A stretch of 64,000 bases of DNA, taken from Prevotella sp. (GTDB taxonomy: Bacteria > Bacteroidota > Bacteroidia > Bacteroidales > Dysgonomonadaceae). How positions within the stretch are numbered: position 1 is the first letter of the stretch; every line of letters starts with the position of its first letter. This document shows, piece after piece, positions 17,061 to 26,101 of this stretch. Location of the stretch: NCBI GenBank assembly GCA_031285625.1, contig JAITVV010000092.1:124001-188000 (forward strand), given 5' to 3'. Below the pieces are notes generated by a model. That model was not told where the DNA came from and ran no database searches. It saw only the letters and a list, made by a program, of their open reading frames with translations. The position numbers and the translations under genes were made by a program.

Positions 17061-18083
17061 TTATTCTTGATTATTATATAGTTCTTTAGCCAAACGAAAT
17101 TTCCAACCAAAAAAATCGACCAAAGACTGAGGAGATAATACCTTTATGCTATTAGCAAAGCCGAAAATCTCCCGTTGTAATTCCTGATTAATCACAACCT
17201 CTATTTCAAATACAATGGAACCATCTTCGTTTTCTTTGACAACCTTCTGGCTTTTGTGGAAAGGCTTTGTCCTTATATAGGGAGCGTTTTGCTTATCTGC
17301 CCAGAAACGTACGACTTCCGCCTCCTGATTCAATGTTTTTGTAACACCTATAACATTATCGAAGAAAGTGGTTGTGTCGAATATTGTATTTTCATGGTAT
17401 GGTTCGTTTTCGGCAATATCCAGGCTATGAATCCTATCCAAAGCCAGATTCATAAGCATAGGTGTTCCTTTTTTTACTCCGAATACAAACCAGCGGTTAC
17501 GATACTCTTTCAGCAGGTAAGGATAAAAAATAAATGTAGAGGCCGAACGTGCTTTAAACGAACGGTATTTCATTTCCAGCGATTGCTTATTGGCAATAGC
17601 ATGATAGATTGCATCGAGGTAATCCAGTCCCTTCAGGCTTTCATTCTTCTCAAAATCGATAACAGGTACGGTTTTCTGTTTAGCAGAAGTTACATGGTCT
17701 TCGAGACGGCTAACAATATCGTCCATCCCCGTGAAATAAGAAAAACTTTTGAATTGCCTAAGTACCTCAACAGCTTCTGACATTACTTTGAGGTCTTGCT
17801 CCGACAAAGGTGTATTTGTTATACTATAGTCCTCATCTTCATAGGTGTAATACTTATTATCGTAGACAATAATAGGTGCGTTATACCCTAGTTTTTCACT
17901 GCGCATCATCTGTATATCCATTTGCACGGTGCGCTTGCTGATTCCTTTATCAATACCTTCGTATTCATACAAGGCATCCGAACAGGCATCAATCAGGTCT
18001 TCGAGTGTCCATCTACGGTACTTGTTTCGCAGGCAGGTGTCTATTGTTTTATAGCGTATCAGTGCGTTTCTGTTTGCTGGCAT
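17061..18083 (-). CDS. WYL-domain transcriptional regulator
   Basis: A 340-residue regulator with an N-terminal winged helix (about 1-75; RYKTIDTCLRN, ISKRTVQMDIQMMRSE is the recognition-helix region) and a WYL domain at about 150-240 (SLEMKYRSFKARSASTFIFYPYLLKEYRNRWFVFG). A C-terminal WCX-like extension ends IKVLSPQSLVDFFGWKF. WYL domains bind nucleic acid or nucleotide ligands and often control defence or damage responses. It follows an unknown gene by two bases and is downstream of a CbrC-like gene whose promoter carries the TGCGCA-N7-TGCGTT inverted repeat shared with rsr, Y RNA and hen1 promoters. It is therefore the best local candidate to bind that site. Confidence 0.9.
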   Translation of the reverse strand: MPANRNALIRYKTIDTCLRNKYRRWTLEDLIDACSDALYEYEGIDKGISKRTVQMDIQMMRSEKLGYNAPIIVYDNKYYTYEDEDYSITNTPLSEQDLKVMSEAVEVLRQFKSFSYFTGMDDIVSRLEDHVTSAKQKTVPVIDFEKNESLKGLDYLDAIYHAIANKQSLEMKYRSFKARSASTFIFYPYLLKEYRNRWFVFGVKKGTPMLMNLALDRIHSLDIAENEPYHENTIFDTTTFFDNVIGVTKTLNQEAEVVRFWADKQNAPYIRTKPFHKSQKVVKENEDGSIVFEIEVVINQELQREIFGFANSIKVLSPQSLVDFFGWKFRLAKELYNNQE

Positions 18084-18085
18084 AG

Positions 18086-18451
18086 TTATTCATATTTACT
18101 ATATTTCTTAATCCATCCGTCATCACCAAGCAGTTCACCTGCAAGCCCGTCACTTTCATCAACCAGATTATGAAAGACTTCTTTTTCACCGAGATAACCG
18201 ACTAAATACTCTTCATTTTGCTCAAATAACGTTAATGTATTAAATAGCTGATTATCTATAGTATCCATAATAACACGATGTAAAATTGATTTTGCATTCT
18301 CGTCCAATTGAGAAATAAAAGTATGCAGTTTAAGGCTATTGGCATCCTTCATCTTTCCCTCTATAATCCTATTATATTTGTCAATTGTCCTATCTCTTAC
18401 ATTTTCAATAAGCAGCTCTCCAAAAGTATTTAGTTTATCATTTGCTTTCAT
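18086..18451 (-). CDS. Hypothetical helical protein in the WYL operon
   Basis: A 121-residue soluble, largely helical and charged protein, starting MKANDKLNTFGELLIENVRD and ending DDGWIKKYSKYE. Its stop is two bases before the WYL regulator's start, so the two are surely cotranscribed. The stretch LDENAKSILHRVIMDTIDNQLFNTLTLFEQNEEYLVGYLG resembles small conserved proteins of unknown function. I cannot assign a family. It may be a partner or sensor for the regulator, judged only by position. Confidence 0.75.
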   Translation of the reverse strand: MKANDKLNTFGELLIENVRDRTIDKYNRIIEGKMKDANSLKLHTFISQLDENAKSILHRVIMDTIDNQLFNTLTLFEQNEEYLVGYLGEKEVFHNLVDESDGLAGELLGDDGWIKKYSKYE

Positions 18452-18502
18452 AATCTTATTTCTTTTTCTCCCAAATCTTTTTTATTATACTATTCATAGT
18501 TT

Positions 18503-19105
<603 letters not shown>

Positions 19106-19131
19106 TCAAAAATAGAGAAAAATATTCAGGT

Positions 19132-19150
19132 TGCGCAAATGAATTGCGTT
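19132..19150 (-). promoter_or_regulatory. Inverted-repeat operator upstream of the CbrC/WYL operon
   Basis: Read on the minus strand the site is AACGCA-N7-TGCGCA (19150 to 19132), matching the TACGCA-N7-TGCGTA element found before rsr, the Y RNA array, the 62-kb Y RNA and hen1. Unlike those, no clear TAnnTTTG box follows at 9-10 bp (TATTTTTC is the closest), so this copy is weaker. If real, it suggests that the WYL operon is controlled by the same factor and may be autoregulated. Confidence 0.5.
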
Positions 19151-19186
19151 ATATTTTAATATTCTGTAATAGGCTTGCAAAAAAAT

Positions 19187-19216
19187 AAAAAGGGTATCCA
19201 GTCGGATACCCTTTTT
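19187..19216 (-). terminator. Intrinsic terminator of the spondin-lipoprotein gene
   Basis: A perfect 13-bp stem (AAAAAGGGTATCC at 19187-19199 with its complement at 19204-19216) with a 4-base loop lies 20 bp downstream of the lipoprotein stop. It ends in a T-run on either strand. Confidence 0.8.
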
Positions 19217-19236
19217 GAACAACTTATTAAATAACC

Positions 19237-20490
19237 TTATTTAATAGTAACTTTAATCGTGTTAGCTACAGTCGGTATAGGGAAAGTATTATCGACTTTC
19301 TTTATCACAGCATCTTCAACTTGTGATGTACCCCCAAATAAAGACTGACCATTACCGGCACCCGGATACTGGCTAACAGCTGTACCATCATCGAACAGTA
19401 CTGTCTTACTGGTTAAGTCTCCTTTATAGCTAGCCAAAATCGATTCCTCATTAGCATAGAACCAGTCGTTACCATATCCAAACATCGTAACATATGCAAT
19501 CTTATCTCCATCCCATGCCTTGAATTTAACTTCAGCACTTTTTCCCGGGTTAATCGGTTCTGAATTAGCTACGAATAAATATCTTACATTAGACATTCCC
19601 GAAAGAGCGGATTTCAGTTTAGATTCGTCTCCATTTTGAGCAAGTTCTTTAAGACCAATATTAGCATCTTTCTTATCAAGTTGATAAATTGGATTAACAT
19701 CACCTGTATAAACAACTACCAAAACAGGAGAAAGAGTGGTAATAATACCAGTCATCTCACTAACCATATCTCCTAATGGTTGATTATTTCCATTTTCAGC
19801 AAGTGCTGTAAGTTGGGCAGATGATTTTTCGTCTCCTTTGAAGAATGGCTCTCTTTTGACATATTCACCTCCCAACATATTAGACACAACCCATACTCCA
19901 GAAGATAGTGGAGTTTCATTAATTGTACCATTACTGTTATTTTTGATAGTAAGCGTAAATTCTGAAGTAACAGCATCGTAAGTTAAGTTTAGCTTTACAA
20001 GATCTGATGCCGGACGATATAAATTGCCTTGAGCATCCTGCGTCTCTACTTTCTTTATCGTACCATCTTCAGGATCGCCAGGATGAGCGATACCAGATCC
20101 CGGTTGTTTATTTATTCTGGTACCATTGTCCCATAAATGAATTTGTGATGACACATCTCCAGTACGGGCTTTTCCGTCTCCATCAAATAATTCTACTCCC
20201 GGATTTTCAGGTGCAAAAAATAAATCATTGGAGTAACCATACATTGTAGCAAACATCAGACGTTGCCCTTTTCCAGCATGAAATTTGATATCTACCGAGT
20301 TACCCGGAAGTATACCGTCAAATTTACCACTTTGGACAAACTCTTTAAGAACCACTTTATTCTCAAATGTAATAGTGGATTCCAAATCATAATAATCATC
20401 AGCATCGTCATCATCGCTACAAGAGCTGAACGACAAACCAGTAATTAATAGCACTGTTAAAAATGCAATTGATAAAAATTTCTTTTTCAT
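19237..20490 (-). CDS. Lipoprotein with two spondin_N-like domains
   Basis: A 417-residue predicted surface lipoprotein. The signal peptide ends at LSFSSC (Cys at about 24), followed by an Asp-rich stretch (SDDDDADD) typical of surface-exported Bacteroidota lipoproteins. Two related modules follow. The first (about 40-225) has FHAGKGQRLMFATMYGYSNDLFFAPE and SSQIHLWDNGTRINKQPGSG. The second (about 290-417) repeats AWDGDKIAYVTMFGYGNDWFYA and TVLFDDGTAVSQYPGAGNG. These match the spondin_N pattern of a Gly/Asn/Asp-rich, calcium-type adhesion domain. The ligand is unknown. It has its own terminator and a GTCACTTTT motif about 100 bp upstream of the start. Confidence 0.8.
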   Translation of the reverse strand: MKKKFLSIAFLTVLLITGLSFSSCSDDDDADDYYDLESTITFENKVVLKEFVQSGKFDGILPGNSVDIKFHAGKGQRLMFATMYGYSNDLFFAPENPGVELFDGDGKARTGDVSSQIHLWDNGTRINKQPGSGIAHPGDPEDGTIKKVETQDAQGNLYRPASDLVKLNLTYDAVTSEFTLTIKNNSNGTINETPLSSGVWVVSNMLGGEYVKREPFFKGDEKSSAQLTALAENGNNQPLGDMVSEMTGIITTLSPVLVVVYTGDVNPIYQLDKKDANIGLKELAQNGDESKLKSALSGMSNVRYLFVANSEPINPGKSAEVKFKAWDGDKIAYVTMFGYGNDWFYANEESILASYKGDLTSKTVLFDDGTAVSQYPGAGNGQSLFGGTSQVEDAVIKKVDNTFPIPTVANTIKVTIK

Positions 20491-20871
20491 AAGATCTTAA
20501 TTTTTTTTGTGAAATGTATTAAATGGACATTTATTCATACCCTATATAACAAGTGCTATTTTTCAAAAGTTGAGTGATTTTATAGCAAAAAGTGACAAAT
20601 TAACGTTCAATAAGTAATTTTAGAATTAAAACTCGATTTTTTCTTAAAAAACTCATCATTCATAACATATTTTTAAATCAATTTAACACCAATAGAAATT
20701 TACATTAAAGGCTTTTCGAATGATAGATTTGATTTGGCTAAAAAATCTTTATATCTTTGTTCATATTATTTATAACTGTTTATAATTGATGTCATGTAAT
20801 TGTTTAGGATACATACCGGGAGCCTTCCCGGAGATTGGAGACCGCAAGCTGTAACTTGTAGGTCTTAGCTA
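20491..20871. other. Intergenic region between the divergent lipoprotein and RNA ligase genes
   Basis: About 400 bp with no gene. The left half is AT-rich and holds the lipoprotein promoter and a GTCACTTTT motif at 20588-20604. The right half holds a TATCTTTG box at 20752-20759 facing right and a structured leader from 20795 to the ligase start, described separately. Confidence 0.7.
20752..20759 (+). promoter_or_regulatory. TAnnTTTG promoter box of the RNA ligase gene
   Basis: TATCTTTG matches the Bacteroidota -7 consensus. A TTTG lies about 20 bp upstream as a possible -33 element. Transcription would begin near 20766, giving a leader of about 140 nt before the ATG at 20905. Confidence 0.6.
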
Positions 20872-20903
20872 TTGTATTCTATATTCATTAAAAACAATTA
20901 CAT
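20795..20903 (+). promoter_or_regulatory. Structured 5' leader of the RNA ligase mRNA
   Basis: A perfect 12-bp closing stem, ATGTAATTGTTT at 20795-20806 with AAACAATTACAT at 20892-20903, ends one base before the start codon. It encloses a 6-bp hairpin (CCGGGA-GCCT-TCCCGG, 20817-20832) and a second hairpin, GACC...GGTC with inner CAAG/CTTG (20841-20865). This is a three-way-junction layout that would hide the start region. It could be a regulatory leader or an embedded small RNA. I recognise no riboswitch class. Confidence 0.6.
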
Positions 20904-20904
20904 A

Positions 20905-21603
20905 ATGTTATCACAAAAATATGGTCGCACATACCATTTTCCGTTTTCGCCCGGAACTACAAGCGACGACCGAATCAATCATACATACTGGGATGATATC
21001 CAACAGATAAAAACCCTTATTCATACAGAGAAACTGGATGGCGAAAATAACTGTCTTAATCAGTTCGGGGTATTTGCACGTTCGCATGCAGCACCTACAA
21101 CCTCAGCCTGGACAACCCAGCTGCGTGAACGGTGGGAGCTGATAAAACGCGACTTAGGAGAAATCGAACTTTTTGGAGAAAATCTGTATGCAGTGCATTC
21201 TATTGAATATAAACAGATAGAATCCTACTATTACATATTTGCAGTCCGTTGTCTCGATAAATGGTTATCATGGGAAGAGGTAAAATTCTATGCTGCAATG
21301 TTTGATCTTCCTACTGTACCCGAAATTGCAGCTCATTCAGTAAACAATCTCACAAAAGATAGTCTGGAGAAGCAGATTATAGCATTGGCTAATGAACCCA
21401 GCATATTTGGCTCTATTGACACTCAGACTGAAGAAGATTGTACACGGGAAGGCATTGTTACACGAAACGCAGAGGAATATGCAGCAAAAGATTTTGCCCA
21501 CAATGTATTCAAATATGTAAGAAAAGGACATGTAAAAACAGGAGAGCATTGGACCCGTAACTGGAAACGGGCTCAGCTTATTTGGGAAAGGGGAAAAATA
21601 TGA
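20905..21603 (+). CDS. RNA ligase (Rnl-type nucleotidyltransferase)
   Basis: A 232-residue ATP-dependent RNA ligase from the ATG at 20905. The frame opens 11 codons earlier, but the later start sits directly after the leader stem. Ligase motif I is KLDGEN at 43-48, with Lys43 as the adenylated nucleophile. Motif III-like sequence is YYYIFAVR, motif IV is EGIVTRN near 182, and motif V is FKYVRKGHVK near 203. There is no obvious added domain, and its size is close to the core ligase fold. It joins 3'-OH and 5'-phosphate RNA ends in known relatives. The next gene encodes end-healing domains (HD and kinase), so the two genes likely make a heal-and-seal pair. Confidence 0.88.
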   Translation: MLSQKYGRTYHFPFSPGTTSDDRINHTYWDDIQQIKTLIHTEKLDGENNCLNQFGVFARSHAAPTTSAWTTQLRERWELIKRDLGEIELFGENLYAVHSIEYKQIESYYYIFAVRCLDKWLSWEEVKFYAAMFDLPTVPEIAAHSVNNLTKDSLEKQIIALANEPSIFGSIDTQTEEDCTREGIVTRNAEEYAAKDFAHNVFKYVRKGHVKTGEHWTRNWKRAQLIWERGKI

Positions 21604-21714
21604 AGAATGATACACGAATAAACGGAATTATATCCCCCCAAAATTATCTAATATAAAGATCGTAAACTATAAGTCATAAAAGAAAAAGTAACAATAAAAA
21701 ACAAGTAAAATAGT

Positions 21715-21732
21715 GTCACCTTTGTCACTTTT
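21715..21732 (+). promoter_or_regulatory. Tandem GTCACCTTT-GTCACTTTT direct repeat
   Basis: Two 9-bp direct repeats lie about 82 bp before the start of the HD-kinase gene. The same tandem pattern (GTTACTTTT-GTCACTTTT) occurs on the minus strand at 37744-37761, 42408-42425 and 62165-62182. It may be a binding site for a regulator that recognises direct repeats. Confidence 0.4.
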
Positions 21733-21813
21733 TAACATAAATCACATTGATTACTATATGTTTAAATATTTTAAGAAAGGTGTCACTTTTTTATATATGA
21801 TAAAATATAAATT

Positions 21814-22932
21814 ATGGAAAAGATTTGGAAACTGACACAAGATAAAAATTGGGATGCATTGGAAAAGCAATTCCAATGGGTAAATGATATGAGTAATGTA
21901 CCACAACATAAAATACATCACGGAGAAGGTAATGTTGCCAAACATACACAAATGGTATTGGACGAGCTCATCAAACTTCCCCAATACAATACATTATCAG
22001 AGCAAGATAAAGAAATATTATGGGTTAGTGCTTTGTTGCATGATGTGGAAAAACGATCTACATCACAGGACGATGGATTTGGTAAGGTTTCGGCAAACGG
22101 ACATGCGCGCAGAGGAGAATATACAACACGTACTATTCTTTTCAGGGATATCCCTACCCCATTTCATATCCGTGAAAAAATAGCTTCATTGGTACGCTTT
22201 CATGGATTACCATTATGGTTATTAGAAAAAGTAGAGCCGGCAAAAAAAATACATGAAGTATCGTTAAGGCTTGACACCTCACAATTAAAAACGCTTGCAG
22301 AAGCAGATGCAAAAGGAAGAATATGTGAAGATCTGCCTCAATTGATGGAATCATTGGAATTATTTGAATTGTTCTGTAAAGAGCAAGGTTGTTGGGGTAA
22401 AGCTTTAGAATTTGAGACACCCAATGCAAGGTTTCAGTATTTTAACTCGATAGACGGATATATAGGATATGTTCCTTTCGACGATTTTAAGAGTGAAGTC
22501 ACAATACTTTCCGGATTACCGGGCATGGGAAAAGATCATTACATTCAATCCTTAAAAACTGATATTCCGGTAATAAGCCTTGATGCTATCCGCCGCAAAC
22601 ATAAACTAAGCCCGACAGACAGGTCTGCCACAGGGTGGGTAGTACAAACGGCCAAAGAGCAAGCTCGCGAATACCTTCGCAAAGGACAAAATTTTATATG
22701 GAATGCAACTAATATTACACGACTTATGCGGCAGCAACTAGTCGATTTGTTTACATTATACGACGCAAAAGTAAATATCGTTTATCTGGAAAAGCCATAT
22801 GATAAATGGCGTACTCAAAATCGTAATCGTGAGTACCCATTACCTGAAAACGTATTGAATAAGATGCTATATAAATTGGAAATACCTCAACTCGTAGAAG
22901 CACACGACGTGAAATATATTATAGAAGAGTAG
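21814..22932 (+). CDS. HD-domain phosphohydrolase fused to a polynucleotide-kinase-like P-loop domain
   Basis: A 372-residue two-domain protein. The N-terminal HD domain shows metal ligands at His36 (KIHHGEGN), His44 and His76-Asp77 (ALLHDVEKR). The C-terminal half is a P-loop kinase with GLPGMGKDHY near 234-243, VISLDAIRRKHKL as the acceptor-side motif, and an Arg-containing lid (NRNREYPLPENV). In RNA repair such fusions heal ends: the HD domain would remove 2',3'-cyclic or 3'-phosphate and the kinase would add 5'-phosphate. This is inference from family context. It follows the RNA ligase by 210 bp and ends in its own terminator. Confidence 0.88.
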   Translation: MEKIWKLTQDKNWDALEKQFQWVNDMSNVPQHKIHHGEGNVAKHTQMVLDELIKLPQYNTLSEQDKEILWVSALLHDVEKRSTSQDDGFGKVSANGHARRGEYTTRTILFRDIPTPFHIREKIASLVRFHGLPLWLLEKVEPAKKIHEVSLRLDTSQLKTLAEADAKGRICEDLPQLMESLELFELFCKEQGCWGKALEFETPNARFQYFNSIDGYIGYVPFDDFKSEVTILSGLPGMGKDHYIQSLKTDIPVISLDAIRRKHKLSPTDRSATGWVVQTAKEQAREYLRKGQNFIWNATNITRLMRQQLVDLFTLYDAKVNIVYLEKPYDKWRTQNRNREYPLPENVLNKMLYKLEIPQLVEAHDVKYIIEE

Positions 22933-22944
22933 TCAAGAATTACT

Positions 22945-22988
22945 AATATAATTTAAGGTGTTGCTTATGTTTCGCCTTAAATTATATT
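22945..22988 (+). terminator. Terminator after the HD-kinase gene
   Basis: A perfect 14-bp stem (AATATAATTTAAGG at 22945-22958 with its complement at 22975-22988) and a 16-base loop start 12 bp after the stop codon. It is AT-rich but long, and is followed by a short T-rich stretch. Confidence 0.6.
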
Positions 22989-23068
22989 CAATATCCATCT
23001 ATTTTTCGTACGTTTGCTAATATAAGAAATGAACAGGTCTACTTCCTTAACTTTTTATCTAAGCAATA

Positions 23069-24025
23069 ATGTCAATCTTTACTATACTCGTTATAATATT
23101 CATTATAGTACCTATTATTAAAAGCATATTTAAGCATTATAATGAACAAAAGCCGCATTCTACCGGCTATAATTGGGGGAAATTATATTCAGCAAGACTT
23201 CGTTCGATATTAAGTTCCTATAATAATTTACGAGATGAGGAGATTATTGACAGTGCCATCGGATTTTATCTTTTTAGTTATAATGACGACACGAATGAAT
23301 TCATCTTCATACAAGAAGAAGATATCGCTATTATAAATCATTTTACTTATATGCAACTTATAAGCTATAATATCAGGAACACACGGGATTACAATATCAT
23401 TATAGATCTAAAAACGACTGTACCTAATAAGACACATATTTCCATCGAATGCTTTAATAGAGAAATTGCTCTGAAAAAGATACCATACTTAACATCAAGC
23501 CCTTCTGAATTTGATAATTTATATCAAATTGAAAAAGAGAAAGTAGAAGAAGTAGAATACATACTTCAGGAAATTCTTGAAAAACGTGGTAATACTGAAC
23601 AACCTCCAGTATATAAGGAAGAGGCTATAACTAATGAGGTTCCTATATATACTATCCCTATACCCGTAGAAGATGAAGTTCAGGTAATTGATGTCAAAGA
23701 AGAAATCATTCCGACAGAAATAGAGGAGGATGTTCCAGTATTGGGCGAACTAGTAACGGAAGAGGAAGAGCTTTTATACGAAACTCCATATTATGAAACT
23801 TCTCAACTTGAAGAATTAGTTACCAAGCAATCTGATAAAGAGGATAAGATACCAGTAACAGAAGAAAGCAGTGGTGAGATTGAAGTATCTTTATCTGATA
23901 TCGATGACTATTCCCGGGGGAAATTTCTGGATTGGGAAATACAGTCGGCAGTAGGTGACGCAAAAATAAAAGGACAGAAATCGATCTATCTCAGTGCCGA
24001 ACAATTAGAGAAACTAAAATCGTAA
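23069..24025 (+). CDS. Hypothetical membrane-anchored acidic protein
   Basis: A 318-residue protein with one N-terminal membrane segment (about 3-20, FTILVIIFIIVPIIKSIF). A folded-looking cytoplasmic region (about 30-175) follows, with ARLRSILSSYNNLRDEEIIDSA and DYNIIIDLKTTV. Residues 180-280 are strongly acidic and repetitive in Glu, Pro and Val and are probably disordered. The C terminus ends in a short helix (SAEQLEKLKS). No family is recognised. It stands alone between two terminators or long gaps, so context gives no role. Confidence 0.65.
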   Translation: MSIFTILVIIFIIVPIIKSIFKHYNEQKPHSTGYNWGKLYSARLRSILSSYNNLRDEEIIDSAIGFYLFSYNDDTNEFIFIQEEDIAIINHFTYMQLISYNIRNTRDYNIIIDLKTTVPNKTHISIECFNREIALKKIPYLTSSPSEFDNLYQIEKEKVEEVEYILQEILEKRGNTEQPPVYKEEAITNEVPIYTIPIPVEDEVQVIDVKEEIIPTEIEEDVPVLGELVTEEEELLYETPYYETSQLEELVTKQSDKEDKIPVTEESSGEIEVSLSDIDDYSRGKFLDWEIQSAVGDAKIKGQKSIYLSAEQLEKLKS

Positions 24026-24113
24026 ATAATAAACATTTTAAAGAGAAAACCGTTTATAAATAAGTTCTGTAATACAATATAACAGAAATTATTACTTTAT
24101 AAACAATTTAATT

Positions 24114-24473
24114 ATGTACAAATTAATTCTAAGCTTGCTAACAATGACCTTATTTTTAGGTGCATGCAGCAGCTCACAAAAAAACACCGATTCAGAAAAT
24201 GTAGAAACCCTGGTAATAGCATCACAGCAAGGTGATTGTGTAGGTGTAGCGCCTATGGAATGTTTTCTTGTAAAAAAAGATGGGCAAACCGAATGGGAGT
24301 TCTTTTATAACAATATAGAGGGTTTTAATTACGAACCTGGAAACGAATATGTAATAGAGGTAAAAACCGAAAAGATAGAAACTCCTGCTGCTGATCAATC
24401 ATCTTTAAAATATACTTTAGTGAAAGAAGTATCGAAGACACAAAAGACATCAGAAAATTTGCCTGTCAAATAA
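24114..24473 (+). CDS. DUF4377 lipoprotein
   Basis: A 119-residue small lipoprotein. The signal peptide ends in a lipobox (LFLGAC, Cys at about 18). The remainder matches DUF4377: ETLVIASQQGDCVGVAPMECFLVKK, then WEFFYNNIEGFNYEPGNEYVIEVKTEKI. The pair of Cys in DCVGVAPMEC is conserved in this domain. Related domains are found in HslJ/META-like heat-inducible lipoproteins. It is expected at the inner face of the outer membrane. The function is unknown. Confidence 0.85.
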   Translation: MYKLILSLLTMTLFLGACSSSQKNTDSENVETLVIASQQGDCVGVAPMECFLVKKDGQTEWEFFYNNIEGFNYEPGNEYVIEVKTEKIETPAADQSSLKYTLVKEVSKTQKTSENLPVK

Positions 24474-24501
24474 ATACTTTCAATGAGATAAATAGAATAA
24501 A

Positions 24502-24523
24502 GCTTACATGAATTTATGTAAGC
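24502..24523. terminator. Bidirectional terminator between convergent genes
   Basis: An 8-bp stem (GCTTACAT at 24502-24509 with ATGTAAGC at 24516-24523) is followed by CTTATCTTTT on the plus strand. It lies between the DUF4377 gene and the convergent radical SAM gene. Confidence 0.65.
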
Positions 24524-24544
24524 CTTATCTTTTAAATTAGTAAG

Positions 24545-25870
24545 TTATTCAAATAAAAATGGTTTGACTAACTCCAGTTTTGCTCTTTGCTCTTCAAAAA
24601 AGAATTTGTCATCACCAAAGGCTGGTTTCAACTGATTAAACCACGTTGCCTTCGAATCATATTGAGCAAAGAAAGGAATATCCACCCATTTAGGATTTCT
24701 TCCCTGTATAAAGCGTAGAACGAATATCTTCTCCCCTCTTACTTCTTGTACACCCAAGACTTGTATTTTCCCCGCATGGTCACTCATACTTGGACCTCTA
24801 ACTGTCCGGCAAAGACCGCTAACCTTACGGTATGCACGGCGGAAAATCTGCCAACACCTGTCTAAAGGTAATTCAAAATAATGTTTGGCACCCGTATCCC
24901 GAGCTATAAACATATAATAAGGTATGCATCCCAAATCAACCTGCTTTCGCCACATTTCAGCCCAAAGTTCAGGCTTGTCATTTATATTTCTCAGCAATGG
25001 CGATTGGGTACGTATCTGTGCACCTGTATTACGAATACGCATAATAGCCTGCTTCACCGCATCAGTAGATAGTTCCCTTGGATGATTAAAATGTGCCTGC
25101 ACCGACAGATTCTTACCAGCTTTGGTTATATCTTCAAACAGACGGATTACATCATCACTGTCTTTATCGGTCAAATACCTGTATGGCCAGTATGCCAAAG
25201 ATTTTGTACCGATACGGATAGAACGGATATGGCTGAATTCAGGTCCGAGCAAAGGCTTTATATATGCCTCAAGTGTAGCTGCATTCATTACCATCGGGTC
25301 GCCTCCGGTAAATAGTATATCTGTCACCTCTTTGTGCAATCGCAGGTATTTGAGCAATAGATCCGCCTCTTTCATGGCAAACTTAAGTTCACTCATACCC
25401 GAAAATTGTGGCCAACGGAAACAAAATGTACAAAACGCATGGCAGGTCTGTCCCTGGCTGGGAAAAAATAATACTGTTTCAGGATACTTGTGCTGTATCC
25501 CCTTCAACTTGATCTCACCTAAATAAGGTACATTATGTTCCTGTCCTGCAGGATTGGGATTCAGAGCCATACGTATCTGTTGTACTTTCTTGGCTATAGT
25601 TTCCTTATCCGCATTCTCATCTAACAACTTTTCAATAGCCGTATAATGCCTCTTTTCCAACATCCCTTGTCGTGGAAAATTCAACGTAAAGATAGGATCA
25701 GACTCTACATTTGTCCAATCAATCAGTTCATCTACCACATAGCTGTTTGTTTTAAATGGAAGAACTCTTCCTACAACATCTATGTCTTTTATCATCTCTT
25801 CTGTAAGAGATAAAATCTGTGGAATTGTACGGTAGTTATGTAACGCGTACGATATAATTTGCTTACTCAT
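24545..25870 (-). CDS. KamA-family radical SAM protein (lysine-2,3-aminomutase-like)
   Basis: A 441-residue radical SAM enzyme from the ATG at 25868-25870. An ORF extension of 14 residues upstream is not family-like. The cluster motif is CHAFCTFCFRW near residue 142, in the CxxxCxxC spacing. Nearby GGDPMVMNAATLEAYI binds SAM, and RTQSPLLRNINDKPELWAEMWRKQVDLGCIPYYMF is typical of the KamA family. It lacks much of the C-terminal region and some residues of true lysine 2,3-aminomutases, so the substrate is uncertain. It stands alone on the minus strand and is not clearly linked to its RNA-repair neighbours. Confidence 0.85.
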   Translation of the reverse strand: MSKQIISYALHNYRTIPQILSLTEEMIKDIDVVGRVLPFKTNSYVVDELIDWTNVESDPIFTLNFPRQGMLEKRHYTAIEKLLDENADKETIAKKVQQIRMALNPNPAGQEHNVPYLGEIKLKGIQHKYPETVLFFPSQGQTCHAFCTFCFRWPQFSGMSELKFAMKEADLLLKYLRLHKEVTDILFTGGDPMVMNAATLEAYIKPLLGPEFSHIRSIRIGTKSLAYWPYRYLTDKDSDDVIRLFEDITKAGKNLSVQAHFNHPRELSTDAVKQAIMRIRNTGAQIRTQSPLLRNINDKPELWAEMWRKQVDLGCIPYYMFIARDTGAKHYFELPLDRCWQIFRRAYRKVSGLCRTVRGPSMSDHAGKIQVLGVQEVRGEKIFVLRFIQGRNPKWVDIPFFAQYDSKATWFNQLKPAFGDDKFFFEEQRAKLELVKPFLFE

Positions 25871-26036
25871 AGTTATAAAATTTCGAAGGGCATTTGATCT
25901 CCATCCATACAATATACTAAAAATGTGTCACATATACAAAATACGTACCTTAGCGCACACATTTTTTTAAAGTATTATAACATTTACCCCCCTCTATCGG
26001 GCATTTTTTTTCTTTTTATGCCAAAATAGTTATAGG

Positions 26037-26073
26037 TACGCAAAAAAACTGCGCAATCACTATATTATATTTG
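26037..26073 (+). promoter_or_regulatory. RNA-repair inverted repeat and -7 box of the hen1 operon
   Basis: TACGCA (26037-26042), a 7-bp spacer and TGCGCA (26050-26055) are followed after 10 bp by TATATTTG (26066-26073), an exact TAnnTTTG box. The ATG of hen1 is 28 bp further on. The repeat occupies the -33 zone, so an activator that takes the place of -33 contacts is likely. The same arrangement precedes rsr and two Y RNA loci. Confidence 0.75.
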
Positions 26074-26101
26074 TACCAATATTAGAAATAAGATAGAAAT
26101 T

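Noticed and set aside
24545-25870. True lysine 2,3-aminomutase (kamA)
   Set aside because: The radical SAM core fits KamA, but I could not confirm PLP and lysine-binding residues, so only the family is claimed.
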